A stretch of 46,745 nt of DNA from an uncultured Oscillospiraceae bacterium (GCA_949291395.1 CASEVW010000114.1:1-46745); one strand, 5' to 3'. Counted from the stretch's first letter, positions 8,018-15,674 are shown. The notes: generated by a model from the sequence alone, not told the origin. A program made the numbers and translations.

Positions 8018-8053
8018 AGCCGGGGGCTTGCAGCAGCAGGCCCCCGGCTTTTT
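8018..8053 (+). terminator. Attenuator terminator between leader peptide and aroF
   Basis: AGCCGGGGGC and GCCCCCGGCT form a perfect 10-bp GC-rich stem with a 12-nt loop followed by TTTTT, 32 nt after the leader-peptide stop and 55 nt before the aroF ATG. It would stop transcription unless an antiterminator forms. Confidence 0.88.
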
Positions 8054-8108
8054 GTTTGCACCCGCCGGGGCCTGCGCCCATTTTATTGATAAAAAGGAGT
8101 ATACCGCC

Positions 8109-9122
8109 ATGATCATCATCTTGAAACAACACGCCGACCAGGCCGCCGTGAACGCCCTGCGGGCCGAGCTGGAAGCCATGGGCCTTTCCATCCACGAGAG
8201 CATGGGCGAGCAGGAGCACATCCTGGGCCTTGTGGGCGACACCAAAGCCGTGAGCGAAAGCTGGGTGCTGGCCAGCCCCGCGGTGGAGCAGGTGCGCCGC
8301 ATCTCGGAGCCCTACAAAAAAGCCAACCGCAAGTTCCACCCGGCGGACACCGTGATCCAGATCGGGGCCACCAAGATCGGCGGCGGGAACTTTGCGGTGA
8401 TCGCCGGCCCCTGCAGCGTGGAGAGCCCCGATCAGATCTGCCTGGTGGCCGAAGAAGTGAAAAAGAGCGGGGCGAGCCTTTTGCGGGGCGGCGCCTTCAA
8501 GCCCCGCACCTCCCCCTACGCCTTCCAGGGCATGCGGGCCGAAGGGCTGGAGCTGCTGCGCCACGCCCGGGAAAAGACCGGCATGCCCATCGTCACCGAG
8601 ATCATGAACACCGAGCACATCCCTCTGTTTGAGGACGTGGACCTGATCCAGGTGGGGGCCCGCAACATGCAGAACTTTGAGCTGCTGCGGGCGGTGGGCC
8701 GGCTGAACAAGCCGGTGCTGCTCAAGCGGGGCCTTTCCGCCACGCTGGAGGAGTTCGTGATGAGCGCCGAGTACATCATGGCCGAGGGCAACGAGCAGGT
8801 GATCCTCTGCGAGCGGGGCATCCGCACCTTCGAGACCAGCATGCGCAACACCCTGGATATCTCCGCCGTGCCCATGCTCAAGCGCATGAGCCACCTGCCG
8901 GTGGTCATCGACCCCAGCCATGCGGCGGGCATCAACTGGATGGTGGAACCCCTGGCCCAGGCGGCGGTGGCCGCCGGGGCGGACGGCCTGATGATCGAGG
9001 TGCACAACGACCCCGCCCGGGCCAAGTGTGACGGCGCCCAGAGCCTGACCCCCGCCCAGTTCCAGGCCCTGATGGAAAAGATCGGCCCCGAAGCCGCTTT
9101 TTTCGGAAAAACCATGAACTGA
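8109..9122 (+). CDS. aroF: 3-deoxy-7-phosphoheptulonate (DAHP) synthase, type I-beta
   Basis: It condenses phosphoenolpyruvate and erythrose 4-phosphate in the first step of aromatic amino acid synthesis. The 337-aa protein starts at the ATG at 8109, with AAAAAGGAG upstream. Residues 1 to about 70 form the ferredoxin-like regulatory domain typical of the Thermotoga-type beta subgroup, which in relatives binds Tyr or Phe as feedback inhibitor. The barrel follows with GPCSVES, LLRGGAFKPRTSPYAFQG, GARNMQNF, LKRG, CERGIRTFE and DPSHAAG. It is preceded by the aromatic leader peptide and terminator, so synthesis and perhaps activity both respond to aromatic amino acids. Confidence 0.96.
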   Translation: MIIILKQHADQAAVNALRAELEAMGLSIHESMGEQEHILGLVGDTKAVSESWVLASPAVEQVRRISEPYKKANRKFHPADTVIQIGATKIGGGNFAVIAGPCSVESPDQICLVAEEVKKSGASLLRGGAFKPRTSPYAFQGMRAEGLELLRHAREKTGMPIVTEIMNTEHIPLFEDVDLIQVGARNMQNFELLRAVGRLNKPVLLKRGLSATLEEFVMSAEYIMAEGNEQVILCERGIRTFETSMRNTLDISAVPMLKRMSHLPVVIDPSHAAGINWMVEPLAQAAVAAGADGLMIEVHNDPARAKCDGAQSLTPAQFQALMEKIGPEAAFFGKTMN

Positions 9123-9169
9123 ATCGTTTTTTGGTATAAAATAGGGTAAAACACCCATACTATGACAAA

Positions 9170-9192
9170 GCCCGGGGCTTTTCACCCCGGGC
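9170..9192 (+). promoter_or_regulatory. Hairpin abutting the ribosome site of the DUF3783 gene
   Basis: GCCCGGGG and CCCCGGGC form an 8-bp stem with a 7-nt loop that ends directly before GAAAGGAG. It may limit ribosome access or protect the 5' end. No T-run follows. Confidence 0.45.
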
Positions 9193-9206
9193 GAAAGGAG
9201 CCCCCT

Positions 9207-9623
9207 ATGAAAGCACGTATCCGCCCCGTTTCCCCCTGCGCCCTGGTCTGGAACTACACCGAGGCCGAACCCGGGTGGCCCGCCCTGGCCGCCGCCTGCC
9301 AGGCGGCAGGGCTGGAACTGAAACCAGTGGACGGCAGCCAGGCCGGCTGCACCGTGGGCTTTTTGTGCGGCATCCCCGGCGCAAGCGCCGCCGCCACCCT
9401 GCAATACCTGGACAGCGCCGCCTACCCCGCCGCCCTCATCCTGAACGGGCTGGACCGCAAACAGCTGGACGGCTTCCTGCGCCAGCTGCGGGAGGGCGGC
9501 GTGACCATCCCCTTAAAGGCGATGGTCACCCCCACCAACCAGGCCTGGACCCTGGCCGCCCTGCTGGAAGAGCTGGTGCGGGAGCGGGACGCCATCGCCC
9601 GGCAAAAGTCCCAGCAGGGGTGA
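9207..9623 (+). CDS. DUF3783-family protein of unknown function
   Basis: A small cytoplasmic protein of 138 aa. The ATG at 9207 was chosen because GAAAGGAG lies 6 nt upstream; a longer in-frame start at 9162 would include the hairpin. The C-terminal half has the pattern of DUF3783, with NGLDRKQLDGFL, then GVTIPLKAMVTPTNQ, and WTLAALLEELVRER at the end. The N-terminal half (VSPCALVWNYTEAEP, then a Cys-containing VGFLCGIPG) resembles the small alpha/beta leader seen in such proteins. No enzymatic motif is visible. It follows aroF in the same direction but has no clear functional link to it. Confidence 0.7.
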   Translation: MKARIRPVSPCALVWNYTEAEPGWPALAAACQAAGLELKPVDGSQAGCTVGFLCGIPGASAAATLQYLDSAAYPAALILNGLDRKQLDGFLRQLREGGVTIPLKAMVTPTNQAWTLAALLEELVRERDAIARQKSQQG

Positions 9624-9725
9624 GTTTCCTCCCGGATTTGTTGATTTCGCACAAATTTTGTCCCGTTTTCTGGTCAGTTGTTAAATTTGCAACCAAACTG
9701 TCATTATTTTTTTAACAAGAACACA

Positions 9726-9755
9726 TTGACAATCTTCTATCACGGTCAGTATAAT
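9726..9755 (+). promoter_or_regulatory. Strong promoter of the repeat lipoprotein gene
   Basis: TTGACA, 18 bp, TATAAT: both boxes are perfect consensus. The strength fits the highly biased codon use of the downstream gene. Confidence 0.85.
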
Positions 9756-9781
9756 AAAATTGTTGCCGCCCCGAGCGGGCA

Positions 9782-9803
9782 AAAGCCCTGGCAGCAGGGC
9801 TTT
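9782..9803 (+). promoter_or_regulatory. Perfect hairpin in the lipoprotein 5' untranslated region
   Basis: AAAGCCCTG and CAGGGCTTT with a GCAG loop, between promoter and start codon. The trailing GTTT is a weak T-run. It could be a leaky terminator, or more likely a 5' stabiliser of an abundant mRNA. Confidence 0.5.
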
Positions 9804-9865
9804 GTTTCCCCCGTGGGGCGCAAGTTTGTGCGATCTTAAATATTTGTTGAGAGGAGTACCCCAAT

Positions 9866-10966
9866 ATGAAAAAAGCAATCGCTTTGGTCATGGCCGCCTG
9901 CCTGGCTCTGAGCCTGGTAGCCTGCGGCGGTGGCACCACTTCTACCGCTTCTTCCGCTGCCGCTGGCAGCACTTCTACTGCCGCTTCTTCCGAGGCTGCT
10001 TCCTCCGAGGCCGCCACTTCTGAAGCTGCTCCCGCCACCGAGGCTGGCGTAAAGACCGGTATGGCCATCGTTTCCAACACCACCGTGGCTGACGCTGACG
10101 CCGACGGCGACGGCAACGCTCAGGTAGACAGCACCGCTGCCGCCGTTCTGGTTGGCGAAGACGGCAAGATCATCAGCTGCAAGCTGGATGTTGCCCAGAA
10201 CAAGGTGCCCGTTAAGGCTGACGGTTCTTTCGACACCACCGCTACCTTCCAGTCCAAGCAGGAGCTGAAGGAAAAGTACGCCATGAAGGGCGCTTCCCCC
10301 ATCGGCAAAGAGTGGTACGAGCAGGCCAACGCCTTCGCTGAGTACGTTGTTGGCATGACCGCCGACGAAGTTCGCGCCATCGAAGTTGGCGGCGACCACA
10401 ACGGCCCCACCGACGCTGACATCGCTGCTTCTTGCACCATGAACGTGACCGACATGATCGAGGCCATTGCGCAGGCCACCGAGAACGCTCAGGTTCTGGG
10501 CGCTAACGCTGACGACACCCTGGGCCTGGGCCTGTCCACCGAGTTCAGCTCTTCCGCTGTTCTGCCCGCCGACAACGAGGGCGAGGGCCTGGTTCAGACC
10601 GACACCACCTACGCTGCCGTGACCTACGACGCTGAGGGCAAGATCACCAGCAGCATCTGGGATTGCACCCAGGCTAAGTTCAACACCACCGAAGAGGGTG
10701 TTGTGACCGCTGCCAGCGAGACCATCGTTCCCAAGCAGACCCAGAAAGAATCCTACGGCATGAAGGGCATCTCCCCCATCGGCAAGGAGTGGTACGAGCA
10801 GGCCCAGGCTTACGCTGACTGGCTGGTCGGCAAGACCGCTGACGAGGTTGCCGGCATCGAGACCGACGCCGAGGCTCACAATGGTCCCACCGACGCCGAC
10901 ATCGCCGCTTCCTGCACCATGGACGTGCGCGAGTTCAACACTGCTGTGACCAAGGCCCTGGGCTGA
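9866..10966 (+). CDS. Lipoprotein with two tandem repeats, probable ApbE substrate
   Basis: A secreted lipid-anchored protein of 366 aa. The signal peptide ends in lipobox LVAC with Cys20, followed by a low-complexity Ala/Ser/Thr linker to about residue 60. Two repeats follow. Each has a strand-rich start (VLVGEDGKIISC; VTYDAEGKITSS), then SPIGKEWYEQA near residues 143 and 302, then HNGPTDADIAASCTM near 177-191 and 337-351. The last segment resembles the D-x-S-G-A-T site of FMN-binding domains that ApbE flavinylates on Thr, here with SCT in place of GAT. The repeat type is seen in cAD1-pheromone-like lipoproteins. Codon use is strongly biased to GCT, GTT and AAG, a sign of high expression. 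The next gene is ApbE. FMN attachment is an inference. Confidence 0.7.
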   Translation: MKKAIALVMAACLALSLVACGGGTTSTASSAAAGSTSTAASSEAASSEAATSEAAPATEAGVKTGMAIVSNTTVADADADGDGNAQVDSTAAAVLVGEDGKIISCKLDVAQNKVPVKADGSFDTTATFQSKQELKEKYAMKGASPIGKEWYEQANAFAEYVVGMTADEVRAIEVGGDHNGPTDADIAASCTMNVTDMIEAIAQATENAQVLGANADDTLGLGLSTEFSSSAVLPADNEGEGLVQTDTTYAAVTYDAEGKITSSIWDCTQAKFNTTEEGVVTAASETIVPKQTQKESYGMKGISPIGKEWYEQAQAYADWLVGKTADEVAGIETDAEAHNGPTDADIAASCTMDVREFNTAVTKALG

Positions 10967-11003
10967 TCCATCCTTGTGCTGACCGGCAGTATCTGCTAAA
11001 ATA

Positions 11004-11038
11004 AAAAACGGCCAGATCCATCTGATCTGGCCGTTTTT
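11004..11038 (+). terminator. Terminator after the repeat lipoprotein gene
   Basis: GGCCAGATC/GATCTGGCC with flanking A-run and T-run (AAAAAC...GTTTTT). A strong intrinsic terminator; apbE starts 31 bp later, so it needs readthrough or another promoter. Confidence 0.88.
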
Positions 11039-11068
11039 CTATCTTTGTTTTACGGAGGACCTTTGCTT

Positions 11069-12217
11069 ATGGTCAAACGTTTGTTCGCCGCGGGCTGTGC
11101 CGCCCTGCTTAGCCTCAGCCTGCTGGCAGGCTGCGCCCCTGCCCCCTCCGGCAGTTCTTCCGCTTCTTCCACCTCCGCCAGCCCCGACCCGGCCATGGCG
11201 GGCTGGCAGCGCTACACCGAAAGCTGGTACGACGTGTTCGACACCGTCACCATCCTCATCGGTTACGCCCCCAGCGAGGAGGAGTGGAACAAGCAGGCCG
11301 AAGCGCTGCATCAGGACCTGATCGAATACCACAAGCTGTACGACATTTACAACCACTACGACGGGGTCACCAACCTGTACGACGTGAACCTGCTGGCGGG
11401 CCAGGCCCCGGTGAAGGTGGACCAGCGCATCATGGACCTGCTGGTGGAGTCCCAGCAGATGTATAAGACCACCCAGGGCAAGACCAACATCGCCTTCGGC
11501 GCGGTGCTGCAGATCTGGCACGATTACCGGGACGCCGGCACCAACGACCCGGAAAACGCCCAGCTGCCCCCCATGGACCAGCTGGAAGCCGCCAGCGCCC
11601 ACTGCTCCATGGAGGACCTGATCCTGGATCTGGAAGAAAACACCGTGTTCTTTGCCGACCCGGAACTCCAGCTGGACGTGGGCAGCGTGGGCAAGGGCTA
11701 TGCGGTGGAGATGGTGGCCCGGGCCGCCGAGGCGCGGGGCCTTTCCAGCGCCATGCTCAGCGTGGGCGGCAACGTGCGCACCATCGGCCATAAGGAGGAC
11801 GGCACCCAGTGGACCGCCGGCATCCAGGATCCCTGGGCCGCGGCCGAGGCGGCGGGCCAGATCGTGAACGATGCCCCCTACCTGGCCTCCATCTATCTGG
11901 AAGACATGGCCCTGGTGACCAGCGGCGACTACCAGCGCTACTATGTGGTGGACGGCAAGCGCTACCATCACATCATCGACCCGGCCACCCTGATGCCGGC
12001 GGACTATTTCTCCGCGGTGGCCATCCTCACGCCGGACTCCGGCCTGGGCGACTGCTTATCCACCGGCCTGTTCTGCCTGCCCCTGGAAGAAGGTCAGGCC
12101 CTGGTGGAGAGCCTGGAGGGCGTGGAAGCCATGTGGATGTTAAAAGACGGCACGGCGGTCTACTCCTCCGGTTTTGGCGATTCGGTGAAAGCCGCCCTGG
12201 AAGGCTTCGAGCCGTAA
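11069..12217 (+). CDS. apbE: FAD:protein FMN transferase, lipoprotein form
   Basis: It attaches FMN covalently to Thr or Ser of target proteins outside the membrane. The 382-aa protein starts at ATG 11069 (ACGGAGG upstream), has a signal peptide with lipobox LLAGC (Cys22) and a Ser-rich tether. Family motifs are YDVFDTVTIL near the start, LDVGSVGKGYAVE, LSVGGNVRTIG, HHIIDPATLMPA (the FAD/metal site region) and GDCLSTGLFCLP. It lies just after the two-repeat lipoprotein, which is the obvious candidate substrate; no NqrC or RnfG is in the window. The strong terminator between the two suggests that the lipoprotein is made in large excess over this enzyme. Confidence 0.92.
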   Translation: MVKRLFAAGCAALLSLSLLAGCAPAPSGSSSASSTSASPDPAMAGWQRYTESWYDVFDTVTILIGYAPSEEEWNKQAEALHQDLIEYHKLYDIYNHYDGVTNLYDVNLLAGQAPVKVDQRIMDLLVESQQMYKTTQGKTNIAFGAVLQIWHDYRDAGTNDPENAQLPPMDQLEAASAHCSMEDLILDLEENTVFFADPELQLDVGSVGKGYAVEMVARAAEARGLSSAMLSVGGNVRTIGHKEDGTQWTAGIQDPWAAAEAAGQIVNDAPYLASIYLEDMALVTSGDYQRYYVVDGKRYHHIIDPATLMPADYFSAVAILTPDSGLGDCLSTGLFCLPLEEGQALVESLEGVEAMWMLKDGTAVYSSGFGDSVKAALEGFEP

Positions 12218-12233
12218 CCCCTCTTGTTATAAG

Positions 12234-12281
12234 AAAAAGCCTGCATGTTTGCCAGATCCGGCAAGCATGCAGGCTTTTTTT
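12234..12281. terminator. Bidirectional terminator between apbE and the Trp ABC operon
   Basis: AAAAGCCTGCATG/CATGCAGGCTTTTTTT with an inner TTGCC/GGCAA stem. T-runs exist on both strands, so it ends apbE (plus) and the convergent ABC operon (minus). It overlaps the ATPase stop by 2 bp. Confidence 0.88.
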
Positions 12282-13089
12282 AGTTGTCTTCTCCCGCCAG
12301 CAAAATGCGGTCGTCGTCCAGCGCACGGCCCGTGCTGCTGTGAAACCGCCGCACCAGGTCCTCCACCGAAAGCCCTTCCCGGGCCTCCCCTTTCACATCC
12401 AGCACGATGCGGCCGGAATCCATCATCAGGGTGCGGTTGCCCAGGGCCAGGGCGCTCTGCATGTTGTGGGTGATCATCAGGCAGGTGATCTTCCGCTGCT
12501 CCACGATGCGCTTTGTCAGCTCCAGCACCTTTTCGGCGGTGCCCGGGTCCAGCGCGGCGGTGTGTTCGTCCAACAGCAGCAGCTTCGGGGTCACCAGCGT
12601 GGCCATCAACAGCGTCAGCGCCTGGCGCTGGCCGCCGCTGAGCAGCCCCACCGGCTGGCTCATCCGGTCCTCCAGCCCCAGGCCCAGCTGGGCCAGCTGC
12701 TGGCGAAAAAACTCTTTCTCCTTGGCGGACACCCGGGAAAATATGTGCCCTTTGCCGCTGGCCCGCAGATAGGCCAGGGCCAGGTTCTCCTCAATGGTCA
12801 TGTGGGGGGCGGTGCCCCGCAGCGGATCCTGGAACAGCCGGCCGATGCGGCGGCTGCGCCGGAACTCCGGTTCAAAGGTGATGTCCCGCCCGTCCAGCAG
12901 GATGCGGCCGGTGTCGGTGAAAAAGCTGCCCGCAATGGCCCCGAACAGGGTGCTCTTGCCCGCCCCGTTGGACCCCACGATGGCGGCAAAATCCCCGTCG
13001 GCCAGCTCCAGGCTTACGGTTTGCAGGGCCTTTTTCTCGTTCACCGTGCCCGGATCGAAGGTCTTGGAGATGTGTTCCAGTTTCAGCAT
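12280..13089 (-). CDS. ABC transporter ATP-binding protein, tryptophan-type
   Basis: The ATPase subunit (269 aa) of an importer with the two genes that precede it. The start at 13087-13089 was chosen on GGAGGG upstream and begins MLKLEHISKTF. Walker A is GSNGAGKST, the ABC signature LLSGGQRQAL, Walker B LLLLDEH (His after Asp, as is usual in this subfamily, in place of the usual Glu), and the H-loop THNMQ. It is separated by 1 bp from the permease stop. The Trp-specific T-box ahead of the operon indicates tryptophan, matching the TrpXYZ-type systems of Firmicutes. Confidence 0.88.
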   Translation of the reverse strand: MLKLEHISKTFDPGTVNEKKALQTVSLELADGDFAAIVGSNGAGKSTLFGAIAGSFFTDTGRILLDGRDITFEPEFRRSRRIGRLFQDPLRGTAPHMTIEENLALAYLRASGKGHIFSRVSAKEKEFFRQQLAQLGLGLEDRMSQPVGLLSGGQRQALTLLMATLVTPKLLLLDEHTAALDPGTAEKVLELTKRIVEQRKITCLMITHNMQSALALGNRTLMMDSGRIVLDVKGEAREGLSVEDLVRRFHSSTGRALDDDRILLAGEDN

Positions 13090-13090
13090 G

Positions 13091-14011
13091 TCAGTTTTGC
13101 CCTCCTTTTCCCGCCGCCGCTTTGCGCCGGGCCAGCTTTGCCCGGTCGGCAAGGGCGGGCCAGCCGATGGCCACCGCCACGATGCAGGCGCTGATCAGTT
13201 TCAGGTTGGCGGGGTTGGCGCTGGCCCGCAAAGCAAACACCATCAGCACCCGGTAGATCACCGAGCCCAGGATGGCCCCCGCCACGCAGCGGCCCACGCC
13301 GCCCCGGCGCACCACCACTTCGCCGATGATCAGGCTGGCCAGCCCGATCACCACCACGCCGGTGCCCAGGCTCAAATTGCTGGACATCTGGTACTGGGCC
13401 AGCACCCCGCCCGCCAGGGCAGTGAGGCCGTTTGCCAGGCACAGCCCCACCGTGATGGTGAAAGCCGGGTCGATGGAAGAGGCGGCCACCATATCCCGGT
13501 TGTCGCCGGTGGCCCGGATGGACAGGCCCAGCCGGGTCTTCAAAAAAAGGGTGAGCAGCACCCCCGCCAGGCAGGTGATGAGCGCCACCGTGATGAGCTC
13601 TGCGTACTGTTCCGCCAGCTCACCGCCGCCCAGCAGGGTTTTGGCCAGGGTGAAGATGGTGTCCACCTTCAGCAGCGGCAGGTCGGCCCGGCCGCCCATC
13701 ACCCACAGGTTCACGGTGTACAGGCCGGTCATGGTGATGATGCCCGCCAGAATGGCCTGGATCTTCATGCGGGTGTGCAGAAAGGCCGTCACGAACCCGG
13801 CGGCCATGCCGGCAAGAAAACAGCCCAGGATGCCCGCCGCCGGATGCCCCGCCGCGGCCGCCGCGGCGCTCACCGCGCTGCCCAGCACAAAGGAGCCATC
13901 GGTGGTCAAATCAGCAATGTCCAGCGTCCGGTAGGAAAGATAAAGCGCCAGCGCCACCAGGGCGTACACAAAGCCCTGCTCCACCGCGCCTTGCAGCAAC
14001 ATAACTGTCAT
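13091..14011 (-). CDS. ABC transporter permease, branched-chain/LivH-like fold, tryptophan-type
   Basis: An integral membrane subunit of 306 aa with about eight to nine hydrophobic segments, starting MTVMLLQGAVEQGFVYALVA. LSYRTLDIADLTTDGSF near residues 25-41 is highly characteristic of the BPD_transp_2 permeases that work with ABC_sub_bind (TrpX-like) binding proteins. The cytoplasmic loop has the GLSIRATGDN signature for contact with the ATPase. It is sandwiched between the binding protein (23 bp upstream) and the ATPase (1 bp downstream). The Lys/Arg-rich C-terminal tail is on the cytoplasmic side. Confidence 0.88.
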   Translation of the reverse strand: MTVMLLQGAVEQGFVYALVALALYLSYRTLDIADLTTDGSFVLGSAVSAAAAAAGHPAAGILGCFLAGMAAGFVTAFLHTRMKIQAILAGIITMTGLYTVNLWVMGGRADLPLLKVDTIFTLAKTLLGGGELAEQYAELITVALITCLAGVLLTLFLKTRLGLSIRATGDNRDMVAASSIDPAFTITVGLCLANGLTALAGGVLAQYQMSSNLSLGTGVVVIGLASLIIGEVVVRRGGVGRCVAGAILGSVIYRVLMVFALRASANPANLKLISACIVAVAIGWPALADRAKLARRKAAAGKGGQN

Positions 14012-14034
14012 GATGTTTCTCCCTCAGCACTCAT

Positions 14035-15060
14035 TTATTCCACCGTCACATACCCCTCGCCGGTCAAATCGAACACGTTGGGGTCGATGCCCAGGGCGGC
14101 GGCGGTGGTGGTGTTCACGGTCACGATGCCGTCGTCCAGCACCTTCACCGGCATGGCGGCCGGGTCGGCGCCCTGTAACACGTCCATGGCCATCTGGGCG
14201 GTCAGCTGGCCCAGCTTGGTGTAGTTCACGCCGGTGGTGGCAAGACCCCCGTCCCGCACCATGCTGTCCGCCGCGGTGTACACCGGGATGCCCGCCCGGT
14301 TGGCCTCGTCCGCCAGCACGCTCATGGCGCTGGCCACCGTGTTGTCGATGGGCACGAAGATGGCATCCACCCCCTGGCTGGCCAGGTTCTGGGCGGCCAT
14401 CTGCACCTCGCCGGGGGTGGTCACGGTGCTTTCCACCGCCTGGATGCCCTTTTCTTCCAGGATCGGTTTCAAATTGGCCACGGTGGTCTCGCTGTTGGTC
14501 TCGGCCAGGTTGTAGATCAGGCCGATGGACCGGGTCTCCGGCTGGTTTGCCAGCACCAGGTCCAGGATGCGGGCGGTGTCGATGTAGTCCGAGGTGCCGG
14601 TCATGTTCTCTCCGGGGGCTTCCATGCTTTGGGCCAGCTGGGCGGCCACCGGGTCGGTGACGGCGCTGTACACCAGCGGGATGTCCGTGCCCTGCACGGC
14701 GGCAGCCGCCGCTGTGGCCGCCGGGGTGGCGATGGGGATGATCAGATCCACCCCGTCCGACACGAACATGGTGCAGATGTCGTTGATGGTGGCGTTGTCC
14801 CCCTGGCCGTTTTTCAGCTGCACGTCAATGGTCACGCCGGCGGCCAGGGCCAGCTGGTCCAGTTCGGCCTGGATGGCCCCGCTGATCTCGTCCAGGCTGG
14901 AATGGCTGGTGTACTGCAGGATGCCCACGGTGTAGTCCGCCTGCTTTTGGGCCTGGGACGAAGGGGCGGAACTGGATGCGCCGCAGTCGGCGGCGGCAAA
15001 GGCCAGGGCAGCGGCAGTGCCCAGGGCGGCCAGTTTTTGTTTCACGTTACGGATCTTCAT
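14035..15060 (-). CDS. ABC transporter substrate-binding protein, TrpX-like (ABC_sub_bind)
   Basis: The extracytoplasmic binding subunit, 341 aa. The N-terminus has a Lys/Arg head, a hydrophobic core and then FAAADCGASSSAPSS, so the expected lipid-bearing Cys is residue 26. The residue before it is Asp, which breaks the lipobox rule of Gly/Ala/Ser at -1; one base (GAC for GGC) would restore it. The mature part carries YTVGILQYTSHSSLDEI, LIIPIATPAA, IPLVYSAVTDPVAA, SIGLIYNLAETNS and GVDAIFVPIDNTVAS, all usual for the family. It is first in the operon and follows a Trp T-box and an 18-aa small ORF. Confidence 0.88.
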   Translation of the reverse strand: MKIRNVKQKLAALGTAAALAFAAADCGASSSAPSSQAQKQADYTVGILQYTSHSSLDEISGAIQAELDQLALAAGVTIDVQLKNGQGDNATINDICTMFVSDGVDLIIPIATPAATAAAAAVQGTDIPLVYSAVTDPVAAQLAQSMEAPGENMTGTSDYIDTARILDLVLANQPETRSIGLIYNLAETNSETTVANLKPILEEKGIQAVESTVTTPGEVQMAAQNLASQGVDAIFVPIDNTVASAMSVLADEANRAGIPVYTAADSMVRDGGLATTGVNYTKLGQLTAQMAMDVLQGADPAAMPVKVLDDGIVTVNTTTAAALGIDPNVFDLTGEGYVTVE

Positions 15061-15106
15061 GGTGGTTCCTCCTTATGGATGGGTGATGGTTGCAAACAAT
15101 TGGTTT

Positions 15107-15163
15107 TCAACATCCGCCCCGCCATCGTGTGGAAAACGGATCGTATCCGGTGCGCTGTTTCAT
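15107..15163 (-). CDS. Predicted 18-aa small ORF between T-box terminator and binding-protein gene
   Basis: It reads from ATG 15161-15163 to TGA 15107-15109 on the minus strand. A perfect AGGAGG lies 8 nt upstream, as good as any in the window. The peptide is MKQRTGYDPFSTRWRGGC, hydrophilic, with one Trp and one C-terminal Cys and no signal or membrane segment. It begins 44 nt after the T-run of the T-box terminator and ends 46 nt before the next gene. It could be a translated microprotein, a coupling ORF, or a second attenuation step at the Trp codon. Translation is unproven. Confidence 0.45.
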   Translation of the reverse strand: MKQRTGYDPFSTRWRGGC

Positions 15164-15206
15164 CGCTGTGTCCTCCTTTTGGTGTTGGGCCAGCCGGACA
15201 AAACGC

Positions 15207-15256
15207 AAAAGAACCCGCCCTTTGCCCATGGCTGTGCCATGAGCAAGGACAGGTCC
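15207..15256 (-). terminator. T-box terminator of the Trp ABC operon
   Basis: Minus-strand stem of about 20 bp (GGACCTGTCCTTGC.. with GGGCAAAGGGCGGGTTC, apical CATGGC/GCCATGG) closed by an ACA loop and followed by TTTT. It lies directly after the T-box sequence. Confidence 0.8.
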
Positions 15257-15515
15257 TGAATCGCTTCAAAACTTGCGGTGCCACCTTGCTTGCCTTCCCA
15301 TTTTCTGCGGGAAGACCACCTCATCCGGGCGCCAACACGCCCTGCCTCTGTAACGGGAGTACCCGGCCAAAAGCTACCAGGCTTTTCGCCCTTCACCCGG
15401 CCCTCGGCGGTCCATTTCAGGCCATCGGCCCCCCGCCCCGCTTTCTGCCCGGTTCCCAGCTGCCCCAGGCTCTCTGTAAGTGCGCTTACGGTTTTATCTC
15501 CGCCTCATCGGTTTA
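15257..15515 (-). promoter_or_regulatory. T-box riboswitch, tRNA-Trp specific
   Basis: On the minus strand AGGTGGCACCGC (15275-15286) is a clear T-box bulge sequence. Stem I is closed by GGCGG (near 15500) and CCGCC (15407-15411), and its 3' internal loop reads CTGAAATGGA. The specifier UGG (15412-15414), followed by a purine, is the Trp codon. The bulge UGGC predicts a G discriminator base in the tRNA, as in bacterial tRNA-Trp, an independent match. AGAGAGCC supports the AG-bulge region of stem I. Uncharged tRNA-Trp would stabilise the antiterminator and turn on the transporter. Confidence 0.88.
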
Positions 15516-15520
15516 GGCTC

Positions 15521-15549
15521 ATTAAACCACAGCGCTGCCGGTTTGTCAA
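15521..15549 (-). promoter_or_regulatory. Promoter of the Trp T-box and ABC operon
   Basis: Minus-strand TTGACA, 17 bp, TTTAAT. The predicted start near 15514 places the stem I base about 10 nt into the transcript. Confidence 0.8.
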
Positions 15550-15674
15550 CCCCCTTTTTTGCACTAGCGCAAAAAAGCATTTGTCATTTTTCTGATATTT
15601 ATAACTTTTTGTATAAACAGGATACAGTTCTGTGAATTTTATCCCATCCTATGGCCCAAAACCCATTTTTCGTG

